A stretch of DNA of 64,000 bases from Patulibacter minatonensis DSM 18081 (GCF_000519325.1 NZ_KI912613.1:340864-404863), one strand, 5' to 3'; positions 31,889 to 40,640 are shown, counted from the stretch's first letter. Translations and numbers: made by a program. Notes: generated by a model not told the origin, from the sequence alone.

Positions 31889-33139
31889 ATGACGCTCCCC
31901 CGCCCCCGTCCCCTCCGCCTGGCGCTCTGCACCGCCGGCGCCCTCGTCGCGGGGCTCGGGGCCGTCGCCCCGGCCCAGTCGGCCGAGTGGCGGACGGACG
32001 TCACGACCTCGTCCGTCGCCCACGCGTCCACGGCGACGGAGTCCGCCCCGGCGTCGTCGCCGCGGATCGCCGGCAGCACGTCGGGCCCGGGCAGCGCCGC
32101 GACCCCGCGCATCGTCGGCGGGACCACCCTGCCCGACACGACGACCGCCCCGTACACCGTCGCGATCCAGACGGTCTTCGGCGACGACGCCGTCGGCGGC
32201 TGCAGCGGCACGATCCTCGACGCCACCCACGTCCTCACGGCGGCGCACTGCGTCGTCGAGGAGAACGGCACGCGGGCGACGCCGGACCAGGTCGCAGTCG
32301 CGTCGGGCACCACGGACGCGACGACCAAGGCCGGGCTCGCGCAGGGCACCGTGTCGAGCGTCGCGACGATCCGCGTGCACCCGCGCCACAAGGCCGGCGG
32401 CTTCTTCGACGACGTCGCCGTCCTCACGCTCTCCGCGCCGCTGAACCTCGCCGACGGGAAGACCGCGGCGCTGCCGATGGCGCCGAGCGGCACGATCGTC
32501 TCGCCGGGCCGCCTGGTCCGGATCACCGGATACGGGATCACTGGCGGCTCCGCGGACGACTTCGGCACGCTCCGGTTCGTGAACGTCCGCGCGGTGATCG
32601 GTGGCAGCAGCTGCAGCACGTCCGCCCCGGGCGCGTTCCTGTGCACGGAGGGCACGAGCAAGGGCGCGTGCTCCGGCGACAGCGGCGGCACCGCCACGAT
32701 CGGCTCCGCGAGCGCGCGGCGCCTGATCGGCGTCACCGACATCGCGGACTCCAACTGCCGCGGTCTGAACCTCTTCGCGAACGTCGCCGCCCCCGAGATC
32801 CGGATCTTCATCGACGCCGCCCTCGCCGAGCAGGACGTCACGGCCGCCCAGACGCCGCTGGCGCCCCGCGGCGGCACGAAGGCGAAGATCACCGGCAGCG
32901 CCCGGGTCGGCCGCACCGTCACGTGCAAGCGCGGCTCGTGGACCTCCGGGACGAAGTTCCGCTACGCCTTCCTGCTCGAGAACGGCTCCCGCCAGATCAA
33001 CCGCGGGTTCCGCAGCAAGAACACCTACAAGCTGCGCTCCGCCGACCGCGGCCGGCGCGTCTTCTGCGCGGTCGAGGCCCGGAGCGCCGGCGGCCAGGGC
33101 ATCGCGGTCGGGCGGAACGTGAAGACGGTCTCCCGCTAG
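31889..33139 (+). CDS. Secreted S1-family serine protease with C-terminal beta domain
   Basis: A 416-residue pre-pro-protease; ATG 31889 has GAGGA about 10 nt upstream. Signal peptide about 10-32; probable activation after Arg74 before IVGG. The triad is H120 (LTAAHC), D175 (FFDDVAVL) and S265 (CSGDSGGT). The last Pro of GDSGGP is Thr. Residue 259, six before the Ser, is Gly rather than Asp, so specificity is likely chymotrypsin- or elastase-like, unlike the first protease. A C-terminal domain (about 340-416) contains ITGSARVGRTVTCKRGSW, an Ig-like fold seen in actinobacterial surface proteins. Its TAG stop shares the palindrome CTAG with the convergent LigD-like gene. Confidence 0.92.
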   Translation: MTLPRPRPLRLALCTAGALVAGLGAVAPAQSAEWRTDVTTSSVAHASTATESAPASSPRIAGSTSGPGSAATPRIVGGTTLPDTTTAPYTVAIQTVFGDDAVGGCSGTILDATHVLTAAHCVVEENGTRATPDQVAVASGTTDATTKAGLAQGTVSSVATIRVHPRHKAGGFFDDVAVLTLSAPLNLADGKTAALPMAPSGTIVSPGRLVRITGYGITGGSADDFGTLRFVNVRAVIGGSSCSTSAPGAFLCTEGTSKGACSGDSGGTATIGSASARRLIGVTDIADSNCRGLNLFANVAAPEIRIFIDAALAEQDVTAAQTPLAPRGGTKAKITGSARVGRTVTCKRGSWTSGTKFRYAFLLENGSRQINRGFRSKNTYKLRSADRGRRVFCAVEARSAGGQGIAVGRNVKTVSR

Positions 33140-34200
33140 TCCTTCGGCTTCTTCGCCCGGCTGGGCGCCACGCGCTTGGGCTCGTTCTCGCCCTTCGCGA
33201 AGTTCGGCGGCCACGGCGCGTCGCCGAGGCCCTCCTCCTCGTCGCGCCGGGCCAGGTCCAGCAGGCCCGCGAGCGCTCCGGGGTGCTCGTCGATCGCCGC
33301 GTGCGGGTCGCCGTGCTCGCGCAGCAGCGCCGGGACGGTCGCGAGGGTGAAGTCGCCGAGCTCCGCGTCGGGGACCTGGTCCCACGTCAGCGGCATGGAG
33401 ACGCGGGCGTCCGGGGTCGGGCGGACCGACCAGGCCGACGCGACGGTGCGGTCGCGCGCGTTCTGGTTGTAGTCGAGGAAGACGCCCTCGCGCTCCTCCT
33501 TCCACCACTTCGACGTCGCGCGGCCGGGCATCCGGCGCTCGACCTCCCGGGCCAGGGCGAGCGCGGCGCGACGGACGCCGGTGAAGTCGTGCTCCGGGTG
33601 GATCCGCACGTTGACGTGGATCCCGCGCGAGCCGGAGGTCTTCGGCCATCCGATCAGGTCGTGCTCGTCGAGGACGTCCTTGACGCAGAGCGCGACCGCC
33701 CGGACCTCGTCCCACCCGACGTCAGGCTGGGGATCGAGGTCGATCCGCAGCTCGTCGGGCCGGTCGAGGTCGGCGCGGCGGACCGGCCACGGGTTGAAGT
33801 CGATCGTCCCGAGCTGGACGGCCCAGACGAGGTGCGCGGCGTCGTTGACGACGAGCTCGCGAGCCGTGCGGCCGCTCGGGAACGACACCGTCGCGGTCTG
33901 CAGCCAGTCCGGCGCGGTGTCGGCGATCCGCTTCTGGAAGAACGGCTCCTTCGTGATCCCATTCGTGAACCGCTTGAGCGCACCGGGGCGCTCCTGCAGG
34001 TGGAGGACCGCCGGGCCGACGCCGCTGTCCGCGGCCTCGCCGACCGCCACGTAGTACTCGGCGAGGTCGAGCTTCGTGATCGCCTTCTCGGGGCCCAGCC
34101 CGTCGCCGCGCTCGGCCCGCGCGGGGAAGAAGACCTTGCTCGGGCTCGACAGCCGCACGTCGCGCCCGGCCGCGTGGACCTGGGTCTCCTCCTTCGCCAT
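33136..34200 (-). CDS. ligD: LigD-type polymerase/primase (PolDom), stand-alone
   Basis: A 354-residue protein from ATG 34200. It is an archaeo-eukaryotic primase-type NHEJ polymerase: LSSPSKVFFPARA (18-30), HLQERPGALKRF, LVVNDAAHLVWAVQLG (near 117-131), catalytic LRIDLDPQPDVGW (D154 and D156), TSGSRGIHVNV (188-198) and VASAWSVRPTPDARVSMPLTWDQV near 300. There is no ligase or nuclease domain in the chain. The ATP-dependent ligase at 29371 is separate. Ku is not in the window. The last four bases overlap the protease stop in a shared CTAG. Confidence 0.92.
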   Translation of the reverse strand: MAKEETQVHAAGRDVRLSSPSKVFFPARAERGDGLGPEKAITKLDLAEYYVAVGEAADSGVGPAVLHLQERPGALKRFTNGITKEPFFQKRIADTAPDWLQTATVSFPSGRTARELVVNDAAHLVWAVQLGTIDFNPWPVRRADLDRPDELRIDLDPQPDVGWDEVRAVALCVKDVLDEHDLIGWPKTSGSRGIHVNVRIHPEHDFTGVRRAALALAREVERRMPGRATSKWWKEEREGVFLDYNQNARDRTVASAWSVRPTPDARVSMPLTWDQVPDAELGDFTLATVPALLREHGDPHAAIDEHPGALAGLLDLARRDEEEGLGDAPWPPNFAKGENEPKRVAPSRAKKPKD

Positions 34201-34361
34201 GCGCGGACGGTACCCGCGGGAGCCCGGCGCCACCACGAGGTCGTCCGACCGACCGGCGTCGCGACGGGCGCGTGCTGGGAACATGGGACGGGTGCTCGCG
34301 ACGTCCCCGCCGGCCCGGCCCGCCGCCACGACGCCCCTCGGCCCCCGGCCGGCGCGGATCC

Positions 34362-34685
34362 GTGGCTGAGGCCCCGTACCAGCGCGACTGGGCGCCGATC
34401 GGCGCCCGACACGGTCTGCGCATCAGCCACGCGACGACCGAATCGGCGTCTGACTCGTGGGACGACGTCTGGGACGTGACGTTCACCGTGGTGGCGGAGG
34501 ACGGGTCCCTCGTGCTCCGCCACGCGGTGCCCCGCTCGCTGGCCGGCGAATGGGTCGCTGCGCTGATCGCGGTGCTCGACGTCCCCGCGGGAGCGCTCCC
34601 CGACGCCTCGACGTGGGGCGCGCAGGCCGACGCCCTCCGCGTCCACCGCCGGCAGCTGCGGGCTCTCCCCGGGACCGACGCCTGA
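34362..34685 (+). CDS. Small hypothetical protein
   Basis: A 107-residue protein from GTG 34362, divergent from the LigD-like gene. Sequence such as YQRDWAPIGARHGLRISHATTESASDSWDDVWDVTFTVVAEDGSLVLRHAVPRSLAGEWVAALIAVLDVP is acidic and looks like a real folded domain with beta strands. I do not recognise it. No signal peptide or membrane segment is visible. The start is uncertain. Confidence 0.55.
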   Translation: MAEAPYQRDWAPIGARHGLRISHATTESASDSWDDVWDVTFTVVAEDGSLVLRHAVPRSLAGEWVAALIAVLDVPAGALPDASTWGAQADALRVHRRQLRALPGTDA

Positions 34686-34854
34686 CGGTCGTCGTCGGGC
34701 CTCCGCCGGACCGGGCCGTCGTGGCGCGGCGGCGCGCACGACGTCAGTCCGGTCGTCTGCTGTCCGCAGGCCCCGCGTCGGGACCGTGTCGATCAGGGGC
34801 GGCGGGGTCCGGACCCTCGCGAACGGCCTCACCCTGACGGGCCCGAGCTGATCG

Positions 34855-34873
34855 CCGGCCCGCCGCGGGCCGG
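34855..34873 (-). terminator. Hairpin after the carboxypeptidase-regulatory-like gene
   Basis: CCGGCCCG (34855-34862), loop CCG, CGGGCCGG (34866-34873): an 8-bp GC stem 23 nt after the stop at 34897. No T-run is visible. Confidence 0.45.
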
Positions 34874-34896
34874 GCCGTTGTGGGGTTGCGCGCCGG

Positions 34897-36153
34897 TCAG
34901 CGCGCCGGCATCACCCGCACGCGCGGGCCGGTGCTCGACCGGCCACCGGCCCCGGGCACGGTCCAGCGCAGCGTGACGACGACGCCCGACCGCGTCGCCG
35001 CGACCGCCCGACGTCCGGCCCCGGTGAGCCGCAGCCGGACCGGCCGCGTCCCGGTGCCCGGCGCCACGTTCCCGGACGCCACGACGACGTCCGCCGCGCG
35101 ACGACCTCTCGTGCCGGCGCGGCGGGCGACGGCCACCACGCGACCGCCGCACGACGCGCTGCAGCTCGTGGTCACGGCGAAGGCGCCCCGCGCGGCCCGC
35201 ACCCTGGACGGGCCCCGGAGCGTCCCGACGCCGACCGTCGCCGGGCGGGGCGCCGCCAGGGGCTTCGCCGCGGCCGGTCGTGGCAGCGGCGCCATCGGGA
35301 CACCGACCCGTGCGGGCGCCTCGACCGCGCCCCGGTACGGCCGGTCGTCGGTGTCGACGCACAGGTGCTCGGCGTACGGGAACGCCGGCGGCGTCGCGGC
35401 GACGACCTGGGTCCAGTTCCCGTCGGCGTCGCGCACGTCCCGGTGCCCACCGGCGGGCGTCCAGCTGCCGTCCTGCCCCCAGCAGTCCTCGGTCGGCACG
35501 CGCCGCAGGCGCAGGAGCACGCCGTCGACCGTCTGCCCGTGCTCCGTCCGCACGACGACGCGGTCCTCCCACGGCGTCCCGCCTTCGCGCAGCGGCAGGT
35601 AGTCGTCGGCGGAGGCGGTCATCACGACGTCGCCGGGGAACACGCGCCCCGAGAACGCCCCGGTGCGGTCCGCCGGACCGAACGGCGTGGTCGCACCCGC
35701 GATCCCGGCGCCCGAGAAGTCGACGACCCGTCCACGGATCGTGACCGACAGCTCGACGATGGCGAGGTCCTCCGTGACCGTCTGCCCGGCCCCGACGGAG
35801 AAGGTCCGCGTCTGCAGGCGGGTGCCCGCCGGGTGCGACTCGGCGCTCGCGTACCCGTCCTTGCTCGCGCGGAGGACGTAGTCGTCGCGCGCCGGCACGT
35901 CCGGGGCGACGTAGCGCCCGAGCGCATCGGTGCGGGTCGACGCCACGACGGGGTCGTAGCCGGAGGGCCACGGCGCCTGCGTCGCGGCGACGTGCACCGA
36001 CGCGTCGGCGACGGGGCGCCCGAGGTCGTCCACGACGTGGCCGACGAGCGTGCCCGTCGGCGGCGCGGCCGACGCAGTGCCCGGCACGACGACGCCGACC
36101 AGCACCACCAGCAGCAGGATCAGCCGGCCGACCGGCGTGCGCCGGGCGCTCAC
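34897..36153 (-). CDS. Secreted carboxypeptidase-regulatory-like domain protein
   Basis: A 418-residue protein from GTG 36153, which overlaps the stop of the upstream gene (GTGA). Signal peptide SARRTPVGRLILLLVVLVGVVVPGTASA. Two carboxypeptidase-regulatory-like Ig folds follow: GTLVGHVVDDLGRPVADASVHV...TDALGRYVAPDVPARDDYVLRASKDGY (about 33-100) and VTIRGRVVDFSGAGIAGATTPFG...TGAFSGRVFPGDVVMTASADDY. A Cys/Trp segment (TEDCWGQDGSWTPAG) and a C-terminal beta domain (about 320-418) with TTSCSASCGGRVV complete it. It shares layout with the paralogue just upstream, so the two may be a duplication. Function unknown; likely envelope-associated or free. Confidence 0.8.
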   Translation of the reverse strand: MSARRTPVGRLILLLVVLVGVVVPGTASAAPPTGTLVGHVVDDLGRPVADASVHVAATQAPWPSGYDPVVASTRTDALGRYVAPDVPARDDYVLRASKDGYASAESHPAGTRLQTRTFSVGAGQTVTEDLAIVELSVTIRGRVVDFSGAGIAGATTPFGPADRTGAFSGRVFPGDVVMTASADDYLPLREGGTPWEDRVVVRTEHGQTVDGVLLRLRRVPTEDCWGQDGSWTPAGGHRDVRDADGNWTQVVAATPPAFPYAEHLCVDTDDRPYRGAVEAPARVGVPMAPLPRPAAAKPLAAPRPATVGVGTLRGPSRVRAARGAFAVTTSCSASCGGRVVAVARRAGTRGRRAADVVVASGNVAPGTGTRPVRLRLTGAGRRAVAATRSGVVVTLRWTVPGAGGRSSTGPRVRVMPAR

Positions 36154-37535
36154 CGGGACTCCAGACGCACGCTGCGGACGGTGGCCTTCGTGGACCCCGC
36201 GGGCGCCCAGCGCAGGGTCGCGGCGAGTCGCCCGTGCGCCGAGCGGAGCATCCGCGTGCCCGTCGACGTGAGGCGGAGCGTGGTGCGGTGCGTGCCCCTC
36301 GTGGTACGGGTCCCGGTCGACGCGATCGTCAGGGACGCCGCCTTCCGGCCCCGGGTGGACACGCGCGGCACGGTGACGGTCAGCGCGCCCCTGCACGTCG
36401 CGTGCGCCGGACAGCTGGTGGTGGCCACGAGCCGGCCCCGCCGGACGGGGACGCGGCGGGTGCCGACCAGCGACGCCGCGACGGGCGCCGCGGAGCCCGA
36501 CGGCCTGGCGACGGCCGGCGGCGGGGTCGGCGTGCCCTGCGCGATCCCGGTGTAGCCGTCGCTCACCAGCCGGACCGTCGGCGGGTTCCGACCGCTCCAG
36601 GTCGCCGGCATCATCACCGCCTCCATCTGCTCGATCATGTCCATGTGCTGGCCGCCGACGAGGAAGGGGCCCTGGTCGCGGACGATCAGCGGGGCCTTCG
36701 GCGCCAGCGGCCCCGAGCAGTAGTCGCCGGCGTCGGGCGGGAACGACGGCGCGGGCCGGTCGGCCGTCCCGGCGATCCAGTAGCCGCCGTCGGCCCAGCA
36801 GCTCCGGGCCGGCCGGGGCGGCAGGCGGAAGTCCACGCCGTCGACCGTCTGACCGGGGGCGATCTCCACGGCACCGGCGCCGTTCAGGCTCGGGCGGTCC
36901 CCGATCCAGTGGCGGACGAGGTCCGGTCGCTCGGCGAGCAGGTACCACCAGCCCGCGTAGACGGGGAGGTCGTAGCGCCCGTTTGCGTCGGTCGTCGCCG
37001 TCGGCTCGGCGATCGCCGCCGGACCCGTCCCGCGACTTCCGTGGTCGAGGCTCTGGAGGACGTTCACGCCCGCCAGCGGGGCGCCGTTCAGGTCGACGAC
37101 GCGGCCGCGGATGTGCCCGTCGAGCCGGTTGAGCGTGAAGTCGAACGGGTACGTCTCGCCGATGCGCAGGTCGAAGGTGAAGGGCGTGAAGACGTCCGAG
37201 CCGCGGAGGTAGCCGAGCGTCGTCTCGTACCCGGGCGCGCTCATGCGCACCGTGTAGTCCGAGCGCGAGGGCAGCCCGGTGATGGCGTAGTGCCCGGCGA
37301 GGTCGGCGCGGGCGGATCCGACGGTCGTGTCGCCGGAGACCGCCTCGACGAGGGCCAGCGGCACCGGGGCACCGCCCTGCGCCGCGGTGACCGTCCCGGC
37401 GATCGTGGCCGAGACGGGCACCCCGAGCCCGTCGGCTCCCGCGGGACCCGCCGCCCCGAGGGCGAGCAGGCCGGCGACCAGTGGGAGCAGCGCCGCACGG
37501 CGGAGGGACGGGCAGGGGGACGGGAACGCACGCAT
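36150..37535 (-). CDS. Secreted carboxypeptidase-regulatory-like domain protein (paralogue)
   Basis: A 461-residue protein from ATG 37535 (GAGGGG upstream); an ATG at 37580 is also in frame. Signal peptide LRRAALLPLVAGLLALGAAGPAGADG. CarboxypepD-reg-like modules: ATIAGTVTAAQGGAPVPLALVEAVSGD...ADLAGHYAITGLPSRSDYTVRMSAPGY, and HIRGRVVDLNGAPLAGVNVLQ...TTDANGRYDLPVYAGWWYLLAERPDL. A segment PARSCWADGGYWIAG parallels the Cys/Trp element of the downstream gene. A basic C-terminal beta domain with TTSCPAHATCRGALTVTV ends the protein. The two genes are translationally coupled. No catalytic motif is visible. Confidence 0.8.
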   Translation of the reverse strand: MRAFPSPCPSLRRAALLPLVAGLLALGAAGPAGADGLGVPVSATIAGTVTAAQGGAPVPLALVEAVSGDTTVGSARADLAGHYAITGLPSRSDYTVRMSAPGYETTLGYLRGSDVFTPFTFDLRIGETYPFDFTLNRLDGHIRGRVVDLNGAPLAGVNVLQSLDHGSRGTGPAAIAEPTATTDANGRYDLPVYAGWWYLLAERPDLVRHWIGDRPSLNGAGAVEIAPGQTVDGVDFRLPPRPARSCWADGGYWIAGTADRPAPSFPPDAGDYCSGPLAPKAPLIVRDQGPFLVGGQHMDMIEQMEAVMMPATWSGRNPPTVRLVSDGYTGIAQGTPTPPPAVARPSGSAAPVAASLVGTRRVPVRRGRLVATTSCPAHATCRGALTVTVPRVSTRGRKAASLTIASTGTRTTRGTHRTTLRLTSTGTRMLRSAHGRLAATLRWAPAGSTKATVRSVRLESR

Positions 37536-37658
37536 GTCCGTCCCCTCGGCAGGGCCGCCGTCCGGCGCGAGTGCGGTCAACGTTCGTCGGACGCCCTGCG
37601 CGCCACCGGCGGACGTCCGGGCCGGCGGACGGACGACAGCGGGTGCCGGTGGTGCCCC

Positions 37659-39389
37659 TCAGCCGCTCAGCGCGGCCCGCTCGACGTCCGCGGTCGTGAG
37701 GATCCGCATCGCCGCCGCGTCGGGCGTGGTGCCGCCGGAGAGCAGCCGGTCGGCCTGCGACGAGATCACGTCGTCGAACAGGTTGCGGACCGCGCGGGCG
37801 TTCGCGAAGCGGTCGTCGCGCTCGGCGTGCCAGCGCCCCAGCACCTCCGCCGCGTAGGTCCGGGCCGCGTCGTCGAGGGCGTAGTCGCTCTCGGTGCAGA
37901 AGCGCTCCAGGATCGCGAGCAGCTCGCCGGGGCCGTAGTCGTCGAACGTGATCGTCTCCGCGAAGCGGCTGGCGAGCCCCGAGTTCGAGCACAGGAACTC
38001 GTCCATCTCCCGCGGGTAGCCGGCGCAGATCACGGCCAGGCGCTCGCGGTCGTCCTCCATCCGCTTCAGGAGCGTGGAGATCGCCTCCTGCCCGAAGTCC
38101 TTCGGGCCGCCGGACGCCAGGGCGTACGCCTCGTCGACGAACAGGACGCCGTCCAGCGCGGAGTCGACGACGGTGTTCACGAGCGTCGCGGTCTGCCCGA
38201 GATAGCCCGAGACCAGGCCGGAGCGGTCAACCTCGACGAGCCGGTCGGTCCCGAGCAGCCCGAGCGCGTGGTAGAGCCGGCCGTAGAGGCGCGCGACCGT
38301 CGTCTTGCCGGTGCCGGGCCCGCCGCAGAACACGAGGTGCAGGGATACGTCGGCGACCTTCAGCCCGGCGGCCTTGCGCAGCGCGCGCATTCGCAGCAGC
38401 TGGCCGGTGCGGTGGACCTCCGCCTTCACGCCGCCGAGGCCGATCAGCCCGTCGAGGTCGGCCATGACCGCGGCGAACGCCTGCTCGTCGACGACGCCCG
38501 ACGCCGGGACGGCCTCCGGCGTCGCGTCGCCCTTCCGCGCCGCCGTGCCGGGCGGGCCCTCGGGATCGCCGTCCCGTGACGGGACGCCGCCGCCGGCGCG
38601 CCCGGGGCCGCGTCCGTCCCGGCCGACCGTCCGCAGGTCCGGGCGCCCGTCGTCGCGGGGCAGTCCGCGCGCCGGGCGCCCGGGGGAGCGCGGAGCCGGC
38701 GCGTCGCCGCGCGGGTCGCTCGAGCGGTGGGCCGCCCGGTCCGCGCCGGTTCCGTCGCCGGTGCCCGGACCACCGGACGACGTCCCGCTCCCCGCGGGGC
38801 CACCGGTCGTGAGCGACGCGTCGCCCGCGCCGGGCGACGCCGCGCCGGTCCCCGGCGTCGGCGGCGGTGCGGAGAACGGCTCGCGCAGCGCCTCCAGCAG
38901 CGCTGCCGGCGGGTTCGGCGTGCCGGCCAGGCGATCGCGTCCCTGCGACCGCGACGCCGCGGCACCCTTCGCGTCACCGGCCCGGTCGCGTGCACGCGCC
39001 TGCAGGGCGAAGGCCCGCGCCATCGGCCAGTTCGCGCGCCCCTGGGCGAGCCCCTCGGTGACGACCGCGTCGACCGCCGTCCCGGCGCCCGGGTCGTTCG
39101 TCGCCAGGAGCAGGCGGGCCTCGTCGAGCCGCAGCGCGAAGGTCTCGTTCGCACCGTCGGTGAGCGTCAGGGCCTCGCGCGTGGCGGCGAGCGCCCCGGC
39201 GTGGTCGGCCTGGCGGACCAGGCGGTCGGACCGCAGCGCCAGGACCGCGCCGCGCTCCTCGCGTCCGCCACCGGGGACCATCTCGGCGAACATCAGCGCC
39301 TGGCGCTCGAGGCCCTCGGCCTCCGCCGTGCGGCCGGCCGACAGCTTCCGCCGGGCGTGGTCGAGGTACGAGGCGACGCGGGCGTCCAT
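37659..39389 (-). CDS. CbxX/CfxQ-type AAA+ ATPase
   Basis: A 576-residue protein. Residues 1-160 are helical and TPR-like (MDARVASYLDHARRKLSAGRTAEAEGLERQALMFAEM...). A Pro/Gly/Arg/Asp-rich linker (about 170-290) is probably disordered. The AAA+ domain follows: LDGLIGLGGVKAEVHRTGQLLRM, Walker A CGGPGTGKTTVARLYGRLYHALG, pore-type SGLVSGYLGQTATLVNTVVDSALDG, Walker B VLFVDEAYALASGG, sensor VICAGYPREMDEFLCSNSGLASRF and a lid domain. This matches the RuBisCO-activase CbxX group and the ESX EccA ATPases, which share the TPR-AAA layout. No ESX genes or RuBisCO are nearby, so the client is unknown. Confidence 0.9.
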   Translation of the reverse strand: MDARVASYLDHARRKLSAGRTAEAEGLERQALMFAEMVPGGGREERGAVLALRSDRLVRQADHAGALAATREALTLTDGANETFALRLDEARLLLATNDPGAGTAVDAVVTEGLAQGRANWPMARAFALQARARDRAGDAKGAAASRSQGRDRLAGTPNPPAALLEALREPFSAPPPTPGTGAASPGAGDASLTTGGPAGSGTSSGGPGTGDGTGADRAAHRSSDPRGDAPAPRSPGRPARGLPRDDGRPDLRTVGRDGRGPGRAGGGVPSRDGDPEGPPGTAARKGDATPEAVPASGVVDEQAFAAVMADLDGLIGLGGVKAEVHRTGQLLRMRALRKAAGLKVADVSLHLVFCGGPGTGKTTVARLYGRLYHALGLLGTDRLVEVDRSGLVSGYLGQTATLVNTVVDSALDGVLFVDEAYALASGGPKDFGQEAISTLLKRMEDDRERLAVICAGYPREMDEFLCSNSGLASRFAETITFDDYGPGELLAILERFCTESDYALDDAARTYAAEVLGRWHAERDDRFANARAVRNLFDDVISSQADRLLSGGTTPDAAAMRILTTADVERAALSG

Positions 39390-39445
39390 GGGGGGACGAG
39401 CCTACGTCGGGCGCCCCGGCCGGTGGGCCGGACGGGGCGATCCGG

Positions 39446-40459
39446 TCAGCGCGCCAGCCCGACGGTGCTCGGTGCCGCGGGGTCGGCCACGGACGCGGCG
39501 ACGGTCTGCGCGGCTCCGGCCGCCGCGGGGGCGGCGACCACGGCGCCGCGCCCGGTCGACCCCACCGCGCCGGCCGCCCCGGTCCCGGGAGCGACGTCCT
39601 CGTCCCGGGCCGCCCGCACCTCGGGGCTCCAGCCGGGCCCGTGGAACAGGTAGCCGGCGCGGTCCCGCCAGGACGACGCGCGCCGGACGTCGCCGATCAG
39701 CGCCGCCCACTCGTGGTAGGCGACCCGCACCGGGTTGTGCGTGTCGATGTTCGTCGTCAGGCCGTACACGACCCGCTCGCCCTCGGGCTCGAACGTCCGG
39801 AACAGGCGGTCCCAGACGATGAAGATGCCGCCGTAGTTCTTGTCGAGGTACTGGTCCTGGACGCCGTGGTGCACGCGGTGGTGGCTCGGCGTGTTCATCA
39901 CGAGCTCGATCGGGCGCGGGAGCTTCCGGACGGCCTCGGTGTGCAGGAGGAACTGGTAGAGCAGGTTCCAGCTCTGCGCCAGGAGGATCGCCCACGGCGG
40001 GAAGCCGATCACGGCGAGCCAGACCCAGAAGACCGGCGCGGTGAACGGCGACCAGTCCTGCCGGACGGCGGTCGAGAGGTTGTAGTGCTGCGAGGAGTGG
40101 TGGACGACGTGGGTCGCCCAGAGCATCCGGATCCGGTGGTGCCCGCGGTGGTACGCGTAGAACGACAGGTCCTCCGCGAACAGCAGGAGCAGCCAGGGCC
40201 ACCAGGTGTCCATCGGCATCTTCAGCGGCGAGAGCTCGTAGATCGCGGCGAAGACGACGAGCGCGCCGAGCTTCAGGACGAACTTGAAGCCGAGGCTCCC
40301 GAAGCCCATCGCGATGCTCGTCGCGGAGTCCTTCGTGTCGTAGCCGACCGGCGTCGACGGGTCCTCCGCGTGCTCGTGCGCGGCGTGGCGGAGCGTGAAG
40401 ACCTCCACCGCCATGAACAGCACGAAGAAGGGGATGGCGAAGATGATCGGATCGTTCAT
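39446..40459 (-). CDS. Sterol desaturase/fatty acid hydroxylase superfamily protein
   Basis: A 337-residue membrane enzyme. Four or more helices in the first 190 residues, with the three-His-box di-iron pattern: YHRGHHRIRMLWATHVVHHSSQHYN (boxes HRGHH and HVVHH) and MNTPSHHRVHHGVQDQYLDKNYGGIFIVWDRLFRTFE (box HHRVHH). Members hydroxylate or desaturate lipids, sterols or carotenoids. The C-terminal about 60 residues are Ala/Pro/Val-rich and probably disordered. Two FadR-type operators lie just upstream, which suggests acyl-CoA or lipid control. Confidence 0.92.
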   Translation of the reverse strand: MNDPIIFAIPFFVLFMAVEVFTLRHAAHEHAEDPSTPVGYDTKDSATSIAMGFGSLGFKFVLKLGALVVFAAIYELSPLKMPMDTWWPWLLLLFAEDLSFYAYHRGHHRIRMLWATHVVHHSSQHYNLSTAVRQDWSPFTAPVFWVWLAVIGFPPWAILLAQSWNLLYQFLLHTEAVRKLPRPIELVMNTPSHHRVHHGVQDQYLDKNYGGIFIVWDRLFRTFEPEGERVVYGLTTNIDTHNPVRVAYHEWAALIGDVRRASSWRDRAGYLFHGPGWSPEVRAARDEDVAPGTGAAGAVGSTGRGAVVAAPAAAGAAQTVAASVADPAAPSTVGLAR

Positions 40460-40473
40460 GCGGCGGCGCTCCT

Positions 40474-40509
40474 CACTGGTTGGACCAGATGCGTCACTGG
40501 TTGTACCAG
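40474..40509. promoter_or_regulatory. Tandem FadR-type operators, 21 bp apart
   Basis: CACTGGTTGGACCAG (40474-40488) and CACTGGTTGTACCAG (40495-40509) are almost identical and each holds the palindrome CTGGT-N3-ACCAG. Starts are 21 bp apart, two helical turns. The pattern TGGT-N3-ACCA matches the core bound by GntR/FadR-family proteins. A FadR-type gene lies at 42058. The sites begin 15 nt upstream of the desaturase ATG and lie between it and the divergent peptidase gene. Confidence 0.62.
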
Positions 40510-40628
40510 TTGGTCGCCGGGGTCGTCAACCCGCGCCGACGCACGTCCCGGCCTCCTCCCCGGCCGCGGCCCGTGCCGCCGGAGGACCCGACGGGCGGCG
40601 ACCGGGCGACGACCGCGGTCCCGCCCGC

Positions 40629-40634
40629 TAGGTT
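40629..40634 (+). promoter_or_regulatory. TAGGTT -10-like box before the M1 peptidase gene
   Basis: TAGGTT ends 6 nt before ATG 40641, with no ribosome binding site, as expected for a leaderless mRNA. Confidence 0.5.
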
Positions 40635-40640
40635 GCGCCG

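Noticed and set aside
37659-39389. EccA of a type VII (ESX) secretion system
   Set aside because: The AAA+ architecture is similar, but no EccB, EccC, EccD, EsxA/B or mycosin genes are near it.
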